Below the pieces are notes generated by a model. The model saw only the letters and a list, made by a program, of their open reading frames with translations. It was not told the origin of the DNA and ran no database searches. 64,000 nt of DNA from Paenibacillus glacialis (GTDB lineage: Bacteria > Bacillota > Bacilli > Paenibacillales > Paenibacillaceae): contig NZ_LVJH01000022.1 of NCBI RefSeq assembly GCF_001637205.1, forward strand, positions 62,001 to 126,000. Reading direction: 5' to 3'. Numbering within the stretch: position 1 is the stretch's first letter; the number at the start of each line of letters is the position of its first letter. Below are positions 44,070-53,526 of this stretch, piece by piece. A program made the translations under genes and the position numbers.

Positions 44070-44531
44070 GTGAAAGTTGATATGCATTTCCATCTAGAGG
44101 AAGGTCCTTATTCGTTACGTTGGTTGTCTCGGACTTTACAAGCATTGGCTTCCACGGAGCTCAAGCATGATTAGATCGGTATTTAACGACGGGACGATCA
44201 CGTGGGATCGAAGTGTTCGGTGTAGTTGATCATCTATATCGCTTCCGGGAATGTCGGTCGTATTATGAGAAACATATGTTGTTGGATGATAGTCCGATAG
44301 GTAGATTGCAGCGGTCTTGGCTGGATCAGGTCTGTGTGGCTTCGCTCCCCGAGTCCTTTGTTCCTATCGATTCTAGCACAGTATCACGTTCCGCTTACTT
44401 TACCTTCTGACGCCCATTTTCCGGACGATATCGGCATGCTATTAGATGAATCTACAGCAGCGGCGGTAGACTAGGGATATACGGAATGGACCGTGTTCAG
44501 AGCGCGTAAGCCGATTAAATTACCTATTTGA
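44070..44531 (+). pseudogene. PHP-domain phosphoesterase, decayed
   Basis: A GTG at 44070 with AGGAGGG opens MKVDMHFHLEEGPYSLRW, the first metal motif (HxH) of PHP phosphoesterases, but a stop occurs at about codon 35. Further similarity appears in another frame from 44213 (FGVVDHLYRF...SYYEKHM), and the end FRARKPIKLPI with a TGA at 44529-44531 lies in a third. The total span is too short for a PHP protein of about 270 residues, so internal deletion has occurred too. It was the last gene of the organophosphate-type operon. Confidence 0.78.
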
Positions 44532-44556
44532 AATTACAATGTAATGTATGTAGATG

Positions 44557-44598
44557 CCGCCCTGATCCAACACGTATGTGGGATTAGGGCGGTCTTTT
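44557..44598 (+). terminator. Rho-independent terminator
   Basis: CCGCCCTGATCC pairs with GGATTAGGGCGG followed by TCTTTT. It ends the importer operon. Confidence 0.87.
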
Positions 44599-44776
44599 CC
44601 GAAATATAAGAAAGTATAAGTTTCACTTGATACTCTATTCCTTATATTTCTACTTGTATGGACATCTGGCTCATATTTTGTCAGAACTGAGTCTTAAGGA
44701 TGTATACCCTATTACAGGAATATGTTACCATTGGATGAAAGTGAAGGGTACATTCATAATAGTGTTTAATAAGTTT

Positions 44777-44790
44777 TGGAAGCGTTTGCA
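44777..44790 (+). promoter_or_regulatory. cre-like catabolite control site
   Basis: TGGAAGCGTTTGCA resembles the CcpA site TGWAANCGNTNWCA at 12 of 14 positions. It lies 57 bp before the YesM-type kinase start, fitting carbon catabolite repression of a sugar-uptake locus. Confidence 0.5.
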
Positions 44791-44846
44791 GATATAAATA
44801 TAGGTTCTTAATTCTGTTAATGTGCAGCTAAGATAGAGGTGCGAAT

Positions 44847-46622
44847 ATGAAAAACTGGCTAGGAAGATCACTTAAACACAGATTATCGCTGTTGATCATT
44901 GTGGCTACACTTGTTCCGTTACTGTTCCTTGGATTCTTCTCATATAGAATAGCGGCAAACCTTACCGAAGAAAAGGCAAAAATATCAGGTATGAACACGT
45001 TACGTCAGCTTGAGGCCTACTTGGCTACAATGGTCAAAGACGTGGAGAATATGTCTTTATTTCTAATTGGACATAACGGTGTACAGAATTACTTGAAGTC
45101 TCCTGAGGGAGATTTCGTCCAACAAACGTCGATCATTAATTTCTTAACGAATCTGGCCTTCTCCAAAGAGTATATAGCGAACATCATTATAGAACCACTG
45201 AGCGCCAAACCACCGATTTCACATAAATCGTTAGTCGGGTCGGACTTCACAGATATTACGCAAACCCTGCCCAATTATTATGATGATCATCCGAACTGGT
45301 GGTCCTCTGTCCACCGACAGTGGACCTTTGATGGGGCACGTAAAGTCATTACACTCGCCAGACTAATCCGTAGTACAGATAAATTCATTCCTATCGGAAA
45401 AGAACAAATTAATCTGGATCAGGCCGTTATTGCACAACAAATCAGACAATCTGTTTTGGAAAAGAGCGGGTTTGTTCTACTTCTCGATGAGAAGAATCGA
45501 ATTCTCGCTGGTCCTGCTGAGTGGGGAACAAATCTCCCACTAACTTATTATTATCCGAAAATAGGACCATTTGAAGGCGCAAGCGGGTTTATGGATTACG
45601 GAGAAGGGTCTGACAAGAAGACCATCCTCTATAAAACGATGGACAGTGGAAACTGGAAGTTGGTTGGGATCATACCCTCTGAAGAATATCGTTCGCAAAA
45701 CCGCTATTTTCTTACGTTGACGGCTGTAGCTGTCTCGGTTGCGATTCTTTTTGTGATTATTTTCGTTCTCGTTCTTATCCAGAAAATAACCAAGCCATTG
45801 TCCGCTTTAACTAACTTTCTTAAGCATTCAAGTCCGGAAGAACCTATGCCTGCCATTCCTGTGAAGTCCATAGATGAAGTTGGACAGCTTATTGTTAGCT
45901 ATAACAAATTAAGCTCCCGTATTGTTAAACTGACTGACGAAGTCAAATGGAATGAATCTCTTAAAAAAGAAGCAGATATGCAGGCACTTCAAATTCAAAT
46001 AAATCCCCACTTTTTGTACAATACATTGTCCTCCATTCACTGGCTGGCGCTTATGAACGGAGATGCTAAAATTGCTGAAATGGTAGGCTCATTGAGCGAA
46101 TTTCTAAGATTTAGTCTAAATAATGGACAAGAATATTGTTCCATTGAACAAGAGATCATTCATGTCAAGAATTATGTGAATATTCAATCCATTCGGTATC
46201 CTAATAAATTTGAATTTCAAGTGAACGTGGAGGCTAGTATACAGGAACAACATTTCATGCTGAAACTTCTGTTGCAGCCGTTGGTTGAAAATGCGATGTT
46301 GCATGGCATATTGAAGCGTGACGGACAAGGAAGGATTACGATCTATACGGCGTGTGATGAACAAGGCATTAATTTCACCGTAGAAGACGATGGTATCGGG
46401 ATTCCACCAGAGCGCTTGGAGTCGCTTCGAACTAAGTTGTTGGATCTACCTACTCATGAGAGTCAGATTCCAACGAAAGGGGGGTATGGGTTGCGTAACG
46501 TTAATAACCGACTCTTGCTTCATTACGGGAAGGAATCAGGGCTTCGAGTGGATAGTACAGAGGGAGAAGGAACACGTATTATGTTTACCATTCCCTACAC
46601 AGAGTACGGAAATAACGAATAG
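44847..46622 (+). CDS. YesM-type sensor histidine kinase
   Basis: This 591-residue kinase has an N-terminal helix (about 15-37), a large extracytoplasmic Cache-like sensor (about 40-290), a second helix (about 293-315), HAMP (about 315-370), and a His_kinase domain with QIQINPHFLYNTLSSIHW. The ATPase domain has LVENAMLHG and DDGIGIP. LytS/YesM kinases sense extracellular sugars, often through a solute-binding protein. It is followed 9 bp later by its YesN-type partner, and then by a CUT1 importer that this pair probably controls. Confidence 0.93.
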   Translation: MKNWLGRSLKHRLSLLIIVATLVPLLFLGFFSYRIAANLTEEKAKISGMNTLRQLEAYLATMVKDVENMSLFLIGHNGVQNYLKSPEGDFVQQTSIINFLTNLAFSKEYIANIIIEPLSAKPPISHKSLVGSDFTDITQTLPNYYDDHPNWWSSVHRQWTFDGARKVITLARLIRSTDKFIPIGKEQINLDQAVIAQQIRQSVLEKSGFVLLLDEKNRILAGPAEWGTNLPLTYYYPKIGPFEGASGFMDYGEGSDKKTILYKTMDSGNWKLVGIIPSEEYRSQNRYFLTLTAVAVSVAILFVIIFVLVLIQKITKPLSALTNFLKHSSPEEPMPAIPVKSIDEVGQLIVSYNKLSSRIVKLTDEVKWNESLKKEADMQALQIQINPHFLYNTLSSIHWLALMNGDAKIAEMVGSLSEFLRFSLNNGQEYCSIEQEIIHVKNYVNIQSIRYPNKFEFQVNVEASIQEQHFMLKLLLQPLVENAMLHGILKRDGQGRITIYTACDEQGINFTVEDDGIGIPPERLESLRTKLLDLPTHESQIPTKGGYGLRNVNNRLLLHYGKESGLRVDSTEGEGTRIMFTIPYTEYGNNE

Positions 46623-46631
46623 AAGAGGGAG

Positions 46632-48188
46632 ATGATGAGAGTGAAAGTACTAATTGTTGACGATGAAGTGATCATTCGTACTGGATTAAGCACAGTAATC
46701 AATTGGGAAGATAGTGGATTTACGGTACTTGAACCGGCCGCTTCTGCTGAGGAGGCACTCCAACGGATCCCTAACGAATGGCCAGAGATCATTTTTACGG
46801 ACATTCGAATGAGTGGGAAAAGTGGTCTGCAGATGGTTCATGAAGTCAAGAAGGAATACCCAGACATGGAAATGATTATTATCTCAGGTTTTGATGACTT
46901 TGCATACGCACAACAAGCCTTGAGGGAAGGGGCTAGCGATTATTTGCTCAAAACAAGCCGTCCCGATGAGATCATCCAAGCGGCGCTACGTGCAAAGCAA
47001 CGACTCGAACATCGAAGACATGAGTATGAACAAGTTAAAGCGAAAGAAATTGTAGTGAATCGGAGTTTCCTAAGACAACTGTTAGCCTCTGCATCTAATC
47101 CAAACGAGCAGATTGTAACGGAACTATGGAATAGATATCCGGCATTACGCGTGAAGAAAGGTGAGCAGCTGCTTCAAATGTGGATCATTACAGCACAGGA
47201 TGAGGATCTAGAAGAGGTCCGTGATCCCGAAGTGCTACATGCTGCACTTGGCCAAATGTTAACGGGCCTGTTGCCATGTGAATGGCTCCACTGGAATCAA
47301 TCCTTATTGTTACTCGTGAAAATAGAAGTAGATAACAACGGTTGGGACCCGGTAGAGTGGGCTATTCGAAAAGCGGAAGAAGCGTTACATTTTCAAATAT
47401 TTGCGGCCTGTGGTCGGAGTGTGGAAGATGCATACCAGTTACGTGAAGCTATGAACACAGCTGTGGAAGCTAGTTCCTATGTGTGGCTACTAAGTCATGA
47501 GCGGAGTGTGCGTTATGAAGAAATCGAAGAACGTAAAGGGCTTCGTATGGTATGTACGATGGAAGAAGAAACCACACTCTTCACCTTATTACGGGCAGGT
47601 AATATGGAAGACTTACATGTGGGAATTAAGAATATATTGGAGCGGAGCAAGCAGGATGTTCAGGCGACACCTAACTCAGTTCAGGCTTACCTACACTCTT
47701 TAATCATGGCTGGATATCGGTGGTTGGAACGGGCGGCGTCTTCAATCGGATATTCTAATGTGCTACCTCATGGCGAGGATGTGAACAAGCTAGAACTGGC
47801 GAAGAGACCAGAGCAGGCACTCATGTATCATTTTGAAGCGATGATGAAACAGTACAGTCTTATAGTTTCCGGCACAAGTCCGGTTCAGCGGGCCCTTGAG
47901 TATATTCAAGATAACTTAGATCAAAGCCCCTCACTGAGCCAAGTGGCCAAACATGTGCATATGAACCCAAATTACTTCAGTGAAGTATTCAAACGGGAGA
48001 CCGGACAGAACTATATTGAATTCATTACACAGGCTAAGCTACGCAAAGCAATGGTGATGTTAAGTGAGACACCTGCTAAAATCAGCGAAGTGGCAAATCG
48101 AATTGGATATGAAGACATTAAACATTTTAATCGTTTGTTCAAAAAATTTACAGGACAGACCCCTTCGGAGTATCGTGGAAAAATCTGA
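46632..48188 (+). CDS. YesN-type response regulator (AraC output)
   Basis: This 518-residue regulator has a receiver domain (about 1-125) with VDDE near the start, phosphoacceptor Asp in IIFTDIRMSG and Lys in LLKTSRP. A long central linker (about 130-410) leads to a C-terminal AraC double helix-turn-helix (about 415-518) with LSQVAKHVHMNPNYFSEVFK and KISEVANRIGYEDIKHFNR. Start ATG 46632, ATG 46635 or GTG 46641 are all possible. It probably activates the CUT1 importer genes starting 139 bp downstream. Confidence 0.93.
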   Translation: MMRVKVLIVDDEVIIRTGLSTVINWEDSGFTVLEPAASAEEALQRIPNEWPEIIFTDIRMSGKSGLQMVHEVKKEYPDMEMIIISGFDDFAYAQQALREGASDYLLKTSRPDEIIQAALRAKQRLEHRRHEYEQVKAKEIVVNRSFLRQLLASASNPNEQIVTELWNRYPALRVKKGEQLLQMWIITAQDEDLEEVRDPEVLHAALGQMLTGLLPCEWLHWNQSLLLLVKIEVDNNGWDPVEWAIRKAEEALHFQIFAACGRSVEDAYQLREAMNTAVEASSYVWLLSHERSVRYEEIEERKGLRMVCTMEEETTLFTLLRAGNMEDLHVGIKNILERSKQDVQATPNSVQAYLHSLIMAGYRWLERAASSIGYSNVLPHGEDVNKLELAKRPEQALMYHFEAMMKQYSLIVSGTSPVQRALEYIQDNLDQSPSLSQVAKHVHMNPNYFSEVFKRETGQNYIEFITQAKLRKAMVMLSETPAKISEVANRIGYEDIKHFNRLFKKFTGQTPSEYRGKI

Positions 48189-48326
48189 GAATTGTCCCTC
48201 TATCAACTGAATTATATCCCCTATGTATCGTTGTCCCCCCTCTTTATACTTAAGATATTCATTAAAAGAGGATGAACTAAGGTTATCTTTTGGTTCATTC
48301 TGTATAACTACTAAGGGGGATTGACT

Positions 48327-49655
48327 ATGAAAAAGATGCAGAAAATGAGTCTAATGTTATTGATCATGATGTTCATTATTTCAGCTTGTGGGAATAGCGG
48401 TAACACCAACAAGAAGGCGGAAGAACCTACCACGAAGGACGAGAAGGTTAAGCTGACTGTTTGGCATAACTTTGCTGGAGATGACTTACGTGCCAAAACA
48501 GTAAGATCACTTATTGAGAAATTCCAACAGGACAATCCTCAAGTTGAACTTGATGCACAGGCAATTCCTCCGGATGGTTATCGTCAACGTTTAAGCACAG
48601 TTGCGGCTGGTAATGAACTTCCAGACTTATTCTTCGTCTATGCAGGAAGTCATTCCGCTGAATTATATAAAGCAGGATTGTTGCAACCGATTACAGAACT
48701 GACAGTTGAGCATCCTGACTGGACAAGTAAATTCCTTCCAGGAGCTTTTGATCCGTATAAATTTGAGCAAGATCAGATTTACTCAGCTCCTATGGGTATG
48801 TCAGCAACTTCTTTCCTTTACTACAACACATCCATATTTGAGCAATACAACGTTAAAGTACCGACAACTTGGGATGAATTGATGACCGCGATTAAGGTCT
48901 TTAATGATAACAAAATGACTCCAATTGCACTTGGTAATAAAGCGCCATGGGTTGCTCAATCAACAATCATCGGTGCAATTGGCGAACGTGTAACTGGAAC
49001 AGAATGGTTTAAGAATGCAACAGCTCAAAAGGGCGCGAAATTCACAGATCCTGAATTTATTGATACATTAGGTTACTTTAAACAACTTGTCGATAATAAA
49101 GCGTTCCAAGAAGGTGCGAACAGTATCGATAATACGCAAGCAGAGCAATATTTCATTCAAGGTAAAGCAGCTATGATGATCAGCGGAGCTTGGAGTCTTA
49201 CCAACTTAGCAGCTTCTGCGAGTGAGGAGCAGATGAAAGTTATTGATGTAACTGTACTTCCGTCTATTTCAGGAGGTAAAGGAGATGCGAACACCATTAC
49301 TGGTGGAGCAGGAGCTGGTCTAGCATTAAGCAAACGTACAGAAGGTGCAACGAAAGATGCAGCCCTCAAACTTATATATGCAGTTAGCGGTCCGGAAGCT
49401 CAGAAAGCGATAGCAGAGAGTAACTCCATGGTTATGTACGATACAGAAATTGATCAATCTAAAGTAAGTTCGTTGTACTATAAAGCGTTTAATTTGGTCA
49501 AGAAAACTGGAATCACTCCAGTATATGATGCATATCTGTCAGCGGAAGCAGGAGAAGTTATCAATAACGGGCTCCAAGAAATTATGACAGGCGGCACGGT
49601 AGAAAGTGTTGCGAAGAAGCTTCAGGACGCTCAAGCAAGAGCTGTTACCCCATAG
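48327..49655 (+). CDS. CUT1 sugar ABC transporter substrate-binding lipoprotein
   Basis: This is an about 442-residue family-1 solute-binding protein. The lipoprotein signal ends in FIISACGN (Cys about 20). The mature part has the usual LTVWHNFAGDD opening and the SBP family 1 block AMMISGAWSL. ATG 48327 is 7 bp from AAGGGGG; the upstream TTG 48321 is too close to it. It delivers an oligosaccharide to the two following permeases. No dedicated ATPase is encoded here, so it probably shares an MsmX-type ATPase, as is common in Bacillales. Confidence 0.92.
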   Translation: MKKMQKMSLMLLIMMFIISACGNSGNTNKKAEEPTTKDEKVKLTVWHNFAGDDLRAKTVRSLIEKFQQDNPQVELDAQAIPPDGYRQRLSTVAAGNELPDLFFVYAGSHSAELYKAGLLQPITELTVEHPDWTSKFLPGAFDPYKFEQDQIYSAPMGMSATSFLYYNTSIFEQYNVKVPTTWDELMTAIKVFNDNKMTPIALGNKAPWVAQSTIIGAIGERVTGTEWFKNATAQKGAKFTDPEFIDTLGYFKQLVDNKAFQEGANSIDNTQAEQYFIQGKAAMMISGAWSLTNLAASASEEQMKVIDVTVLPSISGGKGDANTITGGAGAGLALSKRTEGATKDAALKLIYAVSGPEAQKAIAESNSMVMYDTEIDQSKVSSLYYKAFNLVKKTGITPVYDAYLSAEAGEVINNGLQEIMTGGTVESVAKKLQDAQARAVTP

Positions 49656-49693
49656 ATATGGCATCCTGATTCGACATTTGGAGGGAAGTTACC

Positions 49694-50569
49694 ATGCCTA
49701 CTGCTGTACGTAGTAAAGGATTTATTGCACTAGCCCTACTTCCGGCACTTCTTCTGTTTGTGGTGTTTGTCATAGTTCCTATTTTTTGGTCAGCTTACTA
49801 TGGCTTCTTTGAATGGAAAGGTATCGGAGCAACGAAGTTTATTGGTCTGGGTAATTACCGTGAAATTCTGCAAGATCACATTTTTTGGAGAGCGCTTAGA
49901 AATAATATGATTTTGGTGGTATCAGCGATTATCGGTCAGGTTCCTATTGCACTTATTCTAGCGATAGTGCTGCTAAAGAACTCCTTCTTTAGCCGATTTG
50001 TAAGGTCCGCGGTATTTATGCCGATGGTTCTTTCAACAGTTGTTGTAGGTCTTATTTGGGGTTATATCTACAATCCGCAGTTCGGACTAGTGAATACCAT
50101 TTTGGAGGCAGTCGGGCTTGAGTCTTGGACTCGAGCTTGGCTCTCTGATATCAAAGTCAATATGTTGGCTATCACAATTCCGATTAACTGGAGTAATATC
50201 GGTCCTTATATGATCATCTTTATTGCAGCACTACAGAATATATCGCCTGAAATAGATGATGCTGCAAATATCGATGGGGCGCAAAAGGGCAAAAAGCTGT
50301 TCTACGTAACACTACCTATGATCTGGAGCACTGTGGTAGTTACCCTAGTACTTTGTATCTCGGGAAGCTTGAAGGCGTTCGATCATGTTATGGTGATGAC
50401 CCACGGGGGACCGGCACAATCGACAGAATTGCTTGCCACTTACATGTACAACAACACGTTTCGTGTTTACCGGTATGGGTACGGTTCTGCCGTGTCCACC
50501 ATCATCATGATTATTAGCGCCTTACTGATCGGGATAAATTATATCCTGACCCGTAAGAAAGCTGATTAA
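49694..50569 (+). CDS. CUT1 sugar ABC transporter permease (MalF-like)
   Basis: This 291-residue protein has six membrane helices. The EAA loop is EIDDAANIDGAQKGKKLFY followed by VTLPMIWS, typical of UgpA/MalF-like permeases. GGAGGG lies 8 bp before the ATG. It forms a heterodimeric channel with the next gene, 20 bp downstream. Confidence 0.93.
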   Translation: MPTAVRSKGFIALALLPALLLFVVFVIVPIFWSAYYGFFEWKGIGATKFIGLGNYREILQDHIFWRALRNNMILVVSAIIGQVPIALILAIVLLKNSFFSRFVRSAVFMPMVLSTVVVGLIWGYIYNPQFGLVNTILEAVGLESWTRAWLSDIKVNMLAITIPINWSNIGPYMIIFIAALQNISPEIDDAANIDGAQKGKKLFYVTLPMIWSTVVVTLVLCISGSLKAFDHVMVMTHGGPAQSTELLATYMYNNTFRVYRYGYGSAVSTIIMIISALLIGINYILTRKKAD

Positions 50570-50588
50570 CGAGGGAGGAGGAAGGGGC

Positions 50589-51470
50589 GTGGAATTAGGA
50601 ACAACTAGGACTGCTAGAACTACCATCAAATCCCCAGGTAGGAAGCTTGCGGACAAGGGATTATCCCTACTTGGAAAGTTGATATTACTCGGATATGCCG
50701 TAGGTACGCTATATCCTTTGTATTGGCTGTTCATTAGTGCATTTAAGACGAATGAAGATTTCTTTCAGCGTCCTTATGCCCTACCGAAGGCTTGGATGTC
50801 AGATAATCTATTTCGAGCGTGGGACCTTGGAGATATGGGAAGAGGGATGCTCAATTCTACATTCGTAACGATAACTTCAGTCATCCTGACGCTTGTCCTC
50901 GGTCTTCTAGCAGGTTACGTGCTTTCACGATTTCAATTCAAGTTTAAGAAGGTTGTCGTAGCCTTATTCTTGGCAGGACTACTTATTCCGATTCATAGTA
51001 CGCTTGTCCCGTTATTTCTTATGATGAAAGAGGTCGGCTTGTTGGATACGTACGGTGCGCTCATTTTACCGTATACGGCGTTTGAACTTCCGATCGCCAT
51101 TTTCTTAAGCATGGGTTATATGGCCTCTATTCCAAAAGAAATTGAGGAAGCAGCTATGATCGACGGAAACGGTTGGTGGGGGATTTTTGGAAGAATTATA
51201 TTCCCGCTGTGCACGCCAATTATCGCGACCATTACCATCTTAGCGTTTCTACGGTTCTGGAATGATTTCTCGTTTGCCCTTGTATTCATTAACACGCAGG
51301 CGTTGAAGACACTTCCACTAAGTCTAGCGTTATTCTCAGATGGGTTTGGTACCGATTACGCCTTGACAATGGGAGCGATGGCGATCGCAGTTATACCAAC
51401 GATTGTTGTGTATCTGATTCTACAAGATCAGATTATGAAGGGCATGGTAGCAGGGTCAATTAAAGGCTAA
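50589..51470 (+). CDS. CUT1 sugar ABC transporter permease (MalG-like)
   Basis: This 293-residue protein has six helices after an about 25-residue cytoplasmic tail. The EAA loop is EIEEAAMIDGNGWWGIFG followed by IIFPLCTP, typical of MalG/UgpE. The start is GTG 50589 with GGAGGAGGAAGGGG. It is last gene of the importer operon and ends before a terminator at 51529. Confidence 0.93.
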   Translation: MELGTTRTARTTIKSPGRKLADKGLSLLGKLILLGYAVGTLYPLYWLFISAFKTNEDFFQRPYALPKAWMSDNLFRAWDLGDMGRGMLNSTFVTITSVILTLVLGLLAGYVLSRFQFKFKKVVVALFLAGLLIPIHSTLVPLFLMMKEVGLLDTYGALILPYTAFELPIAIFLSMGYMASIPKEIEEAAMIDGNGWWGIFGRIIFPLCTPIIATITILAFLRFWNDFSFALVFINTQALKTLPLSLALFSDGFGTDYALTMGAMAIAVIPTIVVYLILQDQIMKGMVAGSIKG

Positions 51471-51528
51471 GTAGGAGAAGTCAGCTTGTTGGGCTGTGGA
51501 TTAACATGCCACGGCTCTTATGAAATAC

Positions 51529-51557
51529 AAAAAGAGAACCCTTAAAGTTCTCCTTTT
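51529..51557 (+). terminator. Rho-independent terminator
   Basis: AAAAAGAGAAC pairs with GTTCTCCTTTTT. It separates the sugar importer from the biosynthetic cluster. Confidence 0.82.
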
Positions 51558-51739
51558 TGTGCTTCATTCGTTAAGCATGTGCTCCCAGATATCCTGTAAA
51601 GATATCGTATTCTAGTATGAAAAAGTAGACTAAAAATTGTATAGACAAACGGACGACACTTTATTACAATTAATGCAAGTTATGGTATTTAATAAAATTG
51701 CAACAATGTTAAGTCTACTGCCGGAGAGAAGGAATGTTG

Positions 51740-52720
51740 ATGGGAAACGCTATTGAAGTCAATCATCTGGTGAAAAGTTTTGAGTATTACAAGAAAGATA
51801 TTGGGATGAAGCAATCGCTCAAAAACTTATTTTTTCGTAAAAAACTGGTGAAAGAAGCGGTTAATGACGTGTCTTTCTCTATTGCAGAAGGCGAAATGGT
51901 TGGTTTTCTTGGTCAGAATGGAGCAGGGAAGACCACTACTCTCAAGATATTATCTGGCATCCTGCACCCTACCGCAGGGAATGTAAGTGTTTTTGGATAC
52001 ACGCCATGGGAGCGCAAGAAACAATTCAAACAAATATTTTCGATTGTTATGGGTCAGAAAAGCCAACTCTGGCCTGATTTACCGGCTGGAGAGTCCATTT
52101 TCCTGAATAAGTGTATTTACCAGGTATCTGACGAGGATTATCACCGAACGCTTGATGAGTTGTCTGAACTGTTGGATGTGAAGGAATTACTGGGTGTACA
52201 GGTACGCAGACTCTCCTTTGGAGAGCGGATGAAGATGGAGCTGATTGCCTCCTTGATTCATAGGCCCAAGCTGATGTTTCTGGATGAGCCGACGATTGGG
52301 CTAGATATTATCTCTCAACGAGCCGTCCGTAATTTCCTGAAATATTATAATGAGCAATATCATGCTACGATCATATTAACAAGTCATTATATGAAGGACA
52401 TTGAGGATCTCTGTCCGAGGGCCATTCTGATTAATGCAGGCAGTATTGTATACGATGGTGAACTTAAAAAGATTAATGCGTATCATGATGAGAGAAAACT
52501 GATCAAGCTGCACTTTTCTGAACGGATTTCATCGGAACCGCTGAGAGCGTTCGGTGAAGTGAAAGAGTTTGATGGCTACTACGCTGTAATTGAGGTGGGA
52601 AAAGAAGAAGCCCGAATATGCTTGCACCAGTGTTTGGACAGGTTTCCTGTTATGGATTTCACAATTGAGGATCTGACGATTGAAGATGGAATTGTCGAAC
52701 TTTATAGAGGTAGCGCATGA
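51740..52720 (+). CDS. ABC-2 exporter ATPase
   Basis: This is an about 326-residue ATPase with an extended N-terminus before Walker A (about 60 residues, including KDIGMKQSLKNLFFRKK), Walker A GQNGAGKTT, signature LSFGERMK, Walker B LMFLDEPTIGLD and H-loop TSHYMKD. The LSFGE variant and N-terminal extension fit the COG4586-type exporters that pair with two DUF990-like permeases. ATG 51740 is better spaced from AGAAGG than ATG 51734. Its stop overlaps the first permease start (ATGA). It is first gene of the putative biosynthetic cluster, and exports its product or gives self-protection. Confidence 0.9.
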   Translation: MGNAIEVNHLVKSFEYYKKDIGMKQSLKNLFFRKKLVKEAVNDVSFSIAEGEMVGFLGQNGAGKTTTLKILSGILHPTAGNVSVFGYTPWERKKQFKQIFSIVMGQKSQLWPDLPAGESIFLNKCIYQVSDEDYHRTLDELSELLDVKELLGVQVRRLSFGERMKMELIASLIHRPKLMFLDEPTIGLDIISQRAVRNFLKYYNEQYHATIILTSHYMKDIEDLCPRAILINAGSIVYDGELKKINAYHDERKLIKLHFSERISSEPLRAFGEVKEFDGYYAVIEVGKEEARICLHQCLDRFPVMDFTIEDLTIEDGIVELYRGSA

Positions 52721-53523
52721 TCAGGAATAAATATGTTGTTGCTTTTCGTATTGGATTTCAAAGCTCACTAGAGTATCGATTTAATTTCTTTCTCTCCCTG
52801 ATAAGTGCGGTCTTTCCGATGATTGTGCAATATTATATGTGGACAGCGGTATATGCCAATGCTGGAGAGAGTTCCATATTCGGATATTCTTATCGTGAAA
52901 TGATTATGTACACCATTTTAGCGGCTGTTATCTCGAAGCTCGTAATTACTAATATTGAATACTCTATCGCTGAAGATATAAAGAGTGGGGGGTTGAATAA
53001 ATATATTATCCAGCCAATCTATTATTTTGGTTTTAGAATCAGCTCCTATATTGGACAACGTTTAATTTACTTCGTAATATCCCTGTTCATCATCTTTGCT
53101 TTAACCTACGCATTAAATACTTTCTATAACCTACATACGGAAGAAGAACGAATGATCATCTTTTGCCTTTCCTTAATCCTGTCTATTATTCTTAGCTTTA
53201 TGATTTCTTACGCAATCTGTGCCTGTGCTTTCTGGTTATCCGAGATATCTTACTTTTTCGTGGTTACCAGTTTACTGATTAATATTATGAGTGGTGGAAT
53301 ATTCCCATTGGATATTTTTGGAGAGAGGTTGCAGCAGTTATTTCGATTTATGCCCTTTCATTATATGATTTACTTTCCTGTCAATGTATTGAATGGAAAA
53401 ATATCAGGGGAGTTGATCTGGCAGGGAATTATCGGGCAGGGTGTATGGATCGCTCTGCTGATGCTGATTTGCCATTTGGTCTGGAAGTGGGGGATGAAAA
53501 GGTATTTAGGGCTAGGAGGCTGA
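52717..53523 (+). CDS. ABC-2 exporter permease (first)
   Basis: This 268-residue membrane protein has six predicted helices, of the ABC-2 type with an ATPase-partner of COG4586 kind. It overlaps the ATPase gene by 4 bp and is 3 bp from the second permease, so the three form one transport unit. No substrate information can be read from it. Confidence 0.85.
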   Translation: MIRNKYVVAFRIGFQSSLEYRFNFFLSLISAVFPMIVQYYMWTAVYANAGESSIFGYSYREMIMYTILAAVISKLVITNIEYSIAEDIKSGGLNKYIIQPIYYFGFRISSYIGQRLIYFVISLFIIFALTYALNTFYNLHTEEERMIIFCLSLILSIILSFMISYAICACAFWLSEISYFFVVTSLLINIMSGGIFPLDIFGERLQQLFRFMPFHYMIYFPVNVLNGKISGELIWQGIIGQGVWIALLMLICHLVWKWGMKRYLGLGG

Positions 53524-53526
53524 CCA

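Larger units (their letters stand above)
44532..44846. other. Intergenic region with terminator and cre-like site
   Basis: It contains a terminator (44557-44598) and a cre-like sequence (44777-44790) upstream of the sensor kinase gene. No gene was seen. Confidence 0.6.

Noticed and set aside
44213..44410. Independent 65-codon gene
   Set aside because: Its residues continue the PHP-domain similarity begun at 44070 in another frame, so it is part of a pseudogene.
51486..51545. Short TTG-started frame (about 19 codons with two Cys) after AGGAGA, considered as a peptide precursor for the radical SAM cluster
   Set aside because: It lies in the 3' tail of the sugar importer and runs into its terminator; no leader/core organisation.
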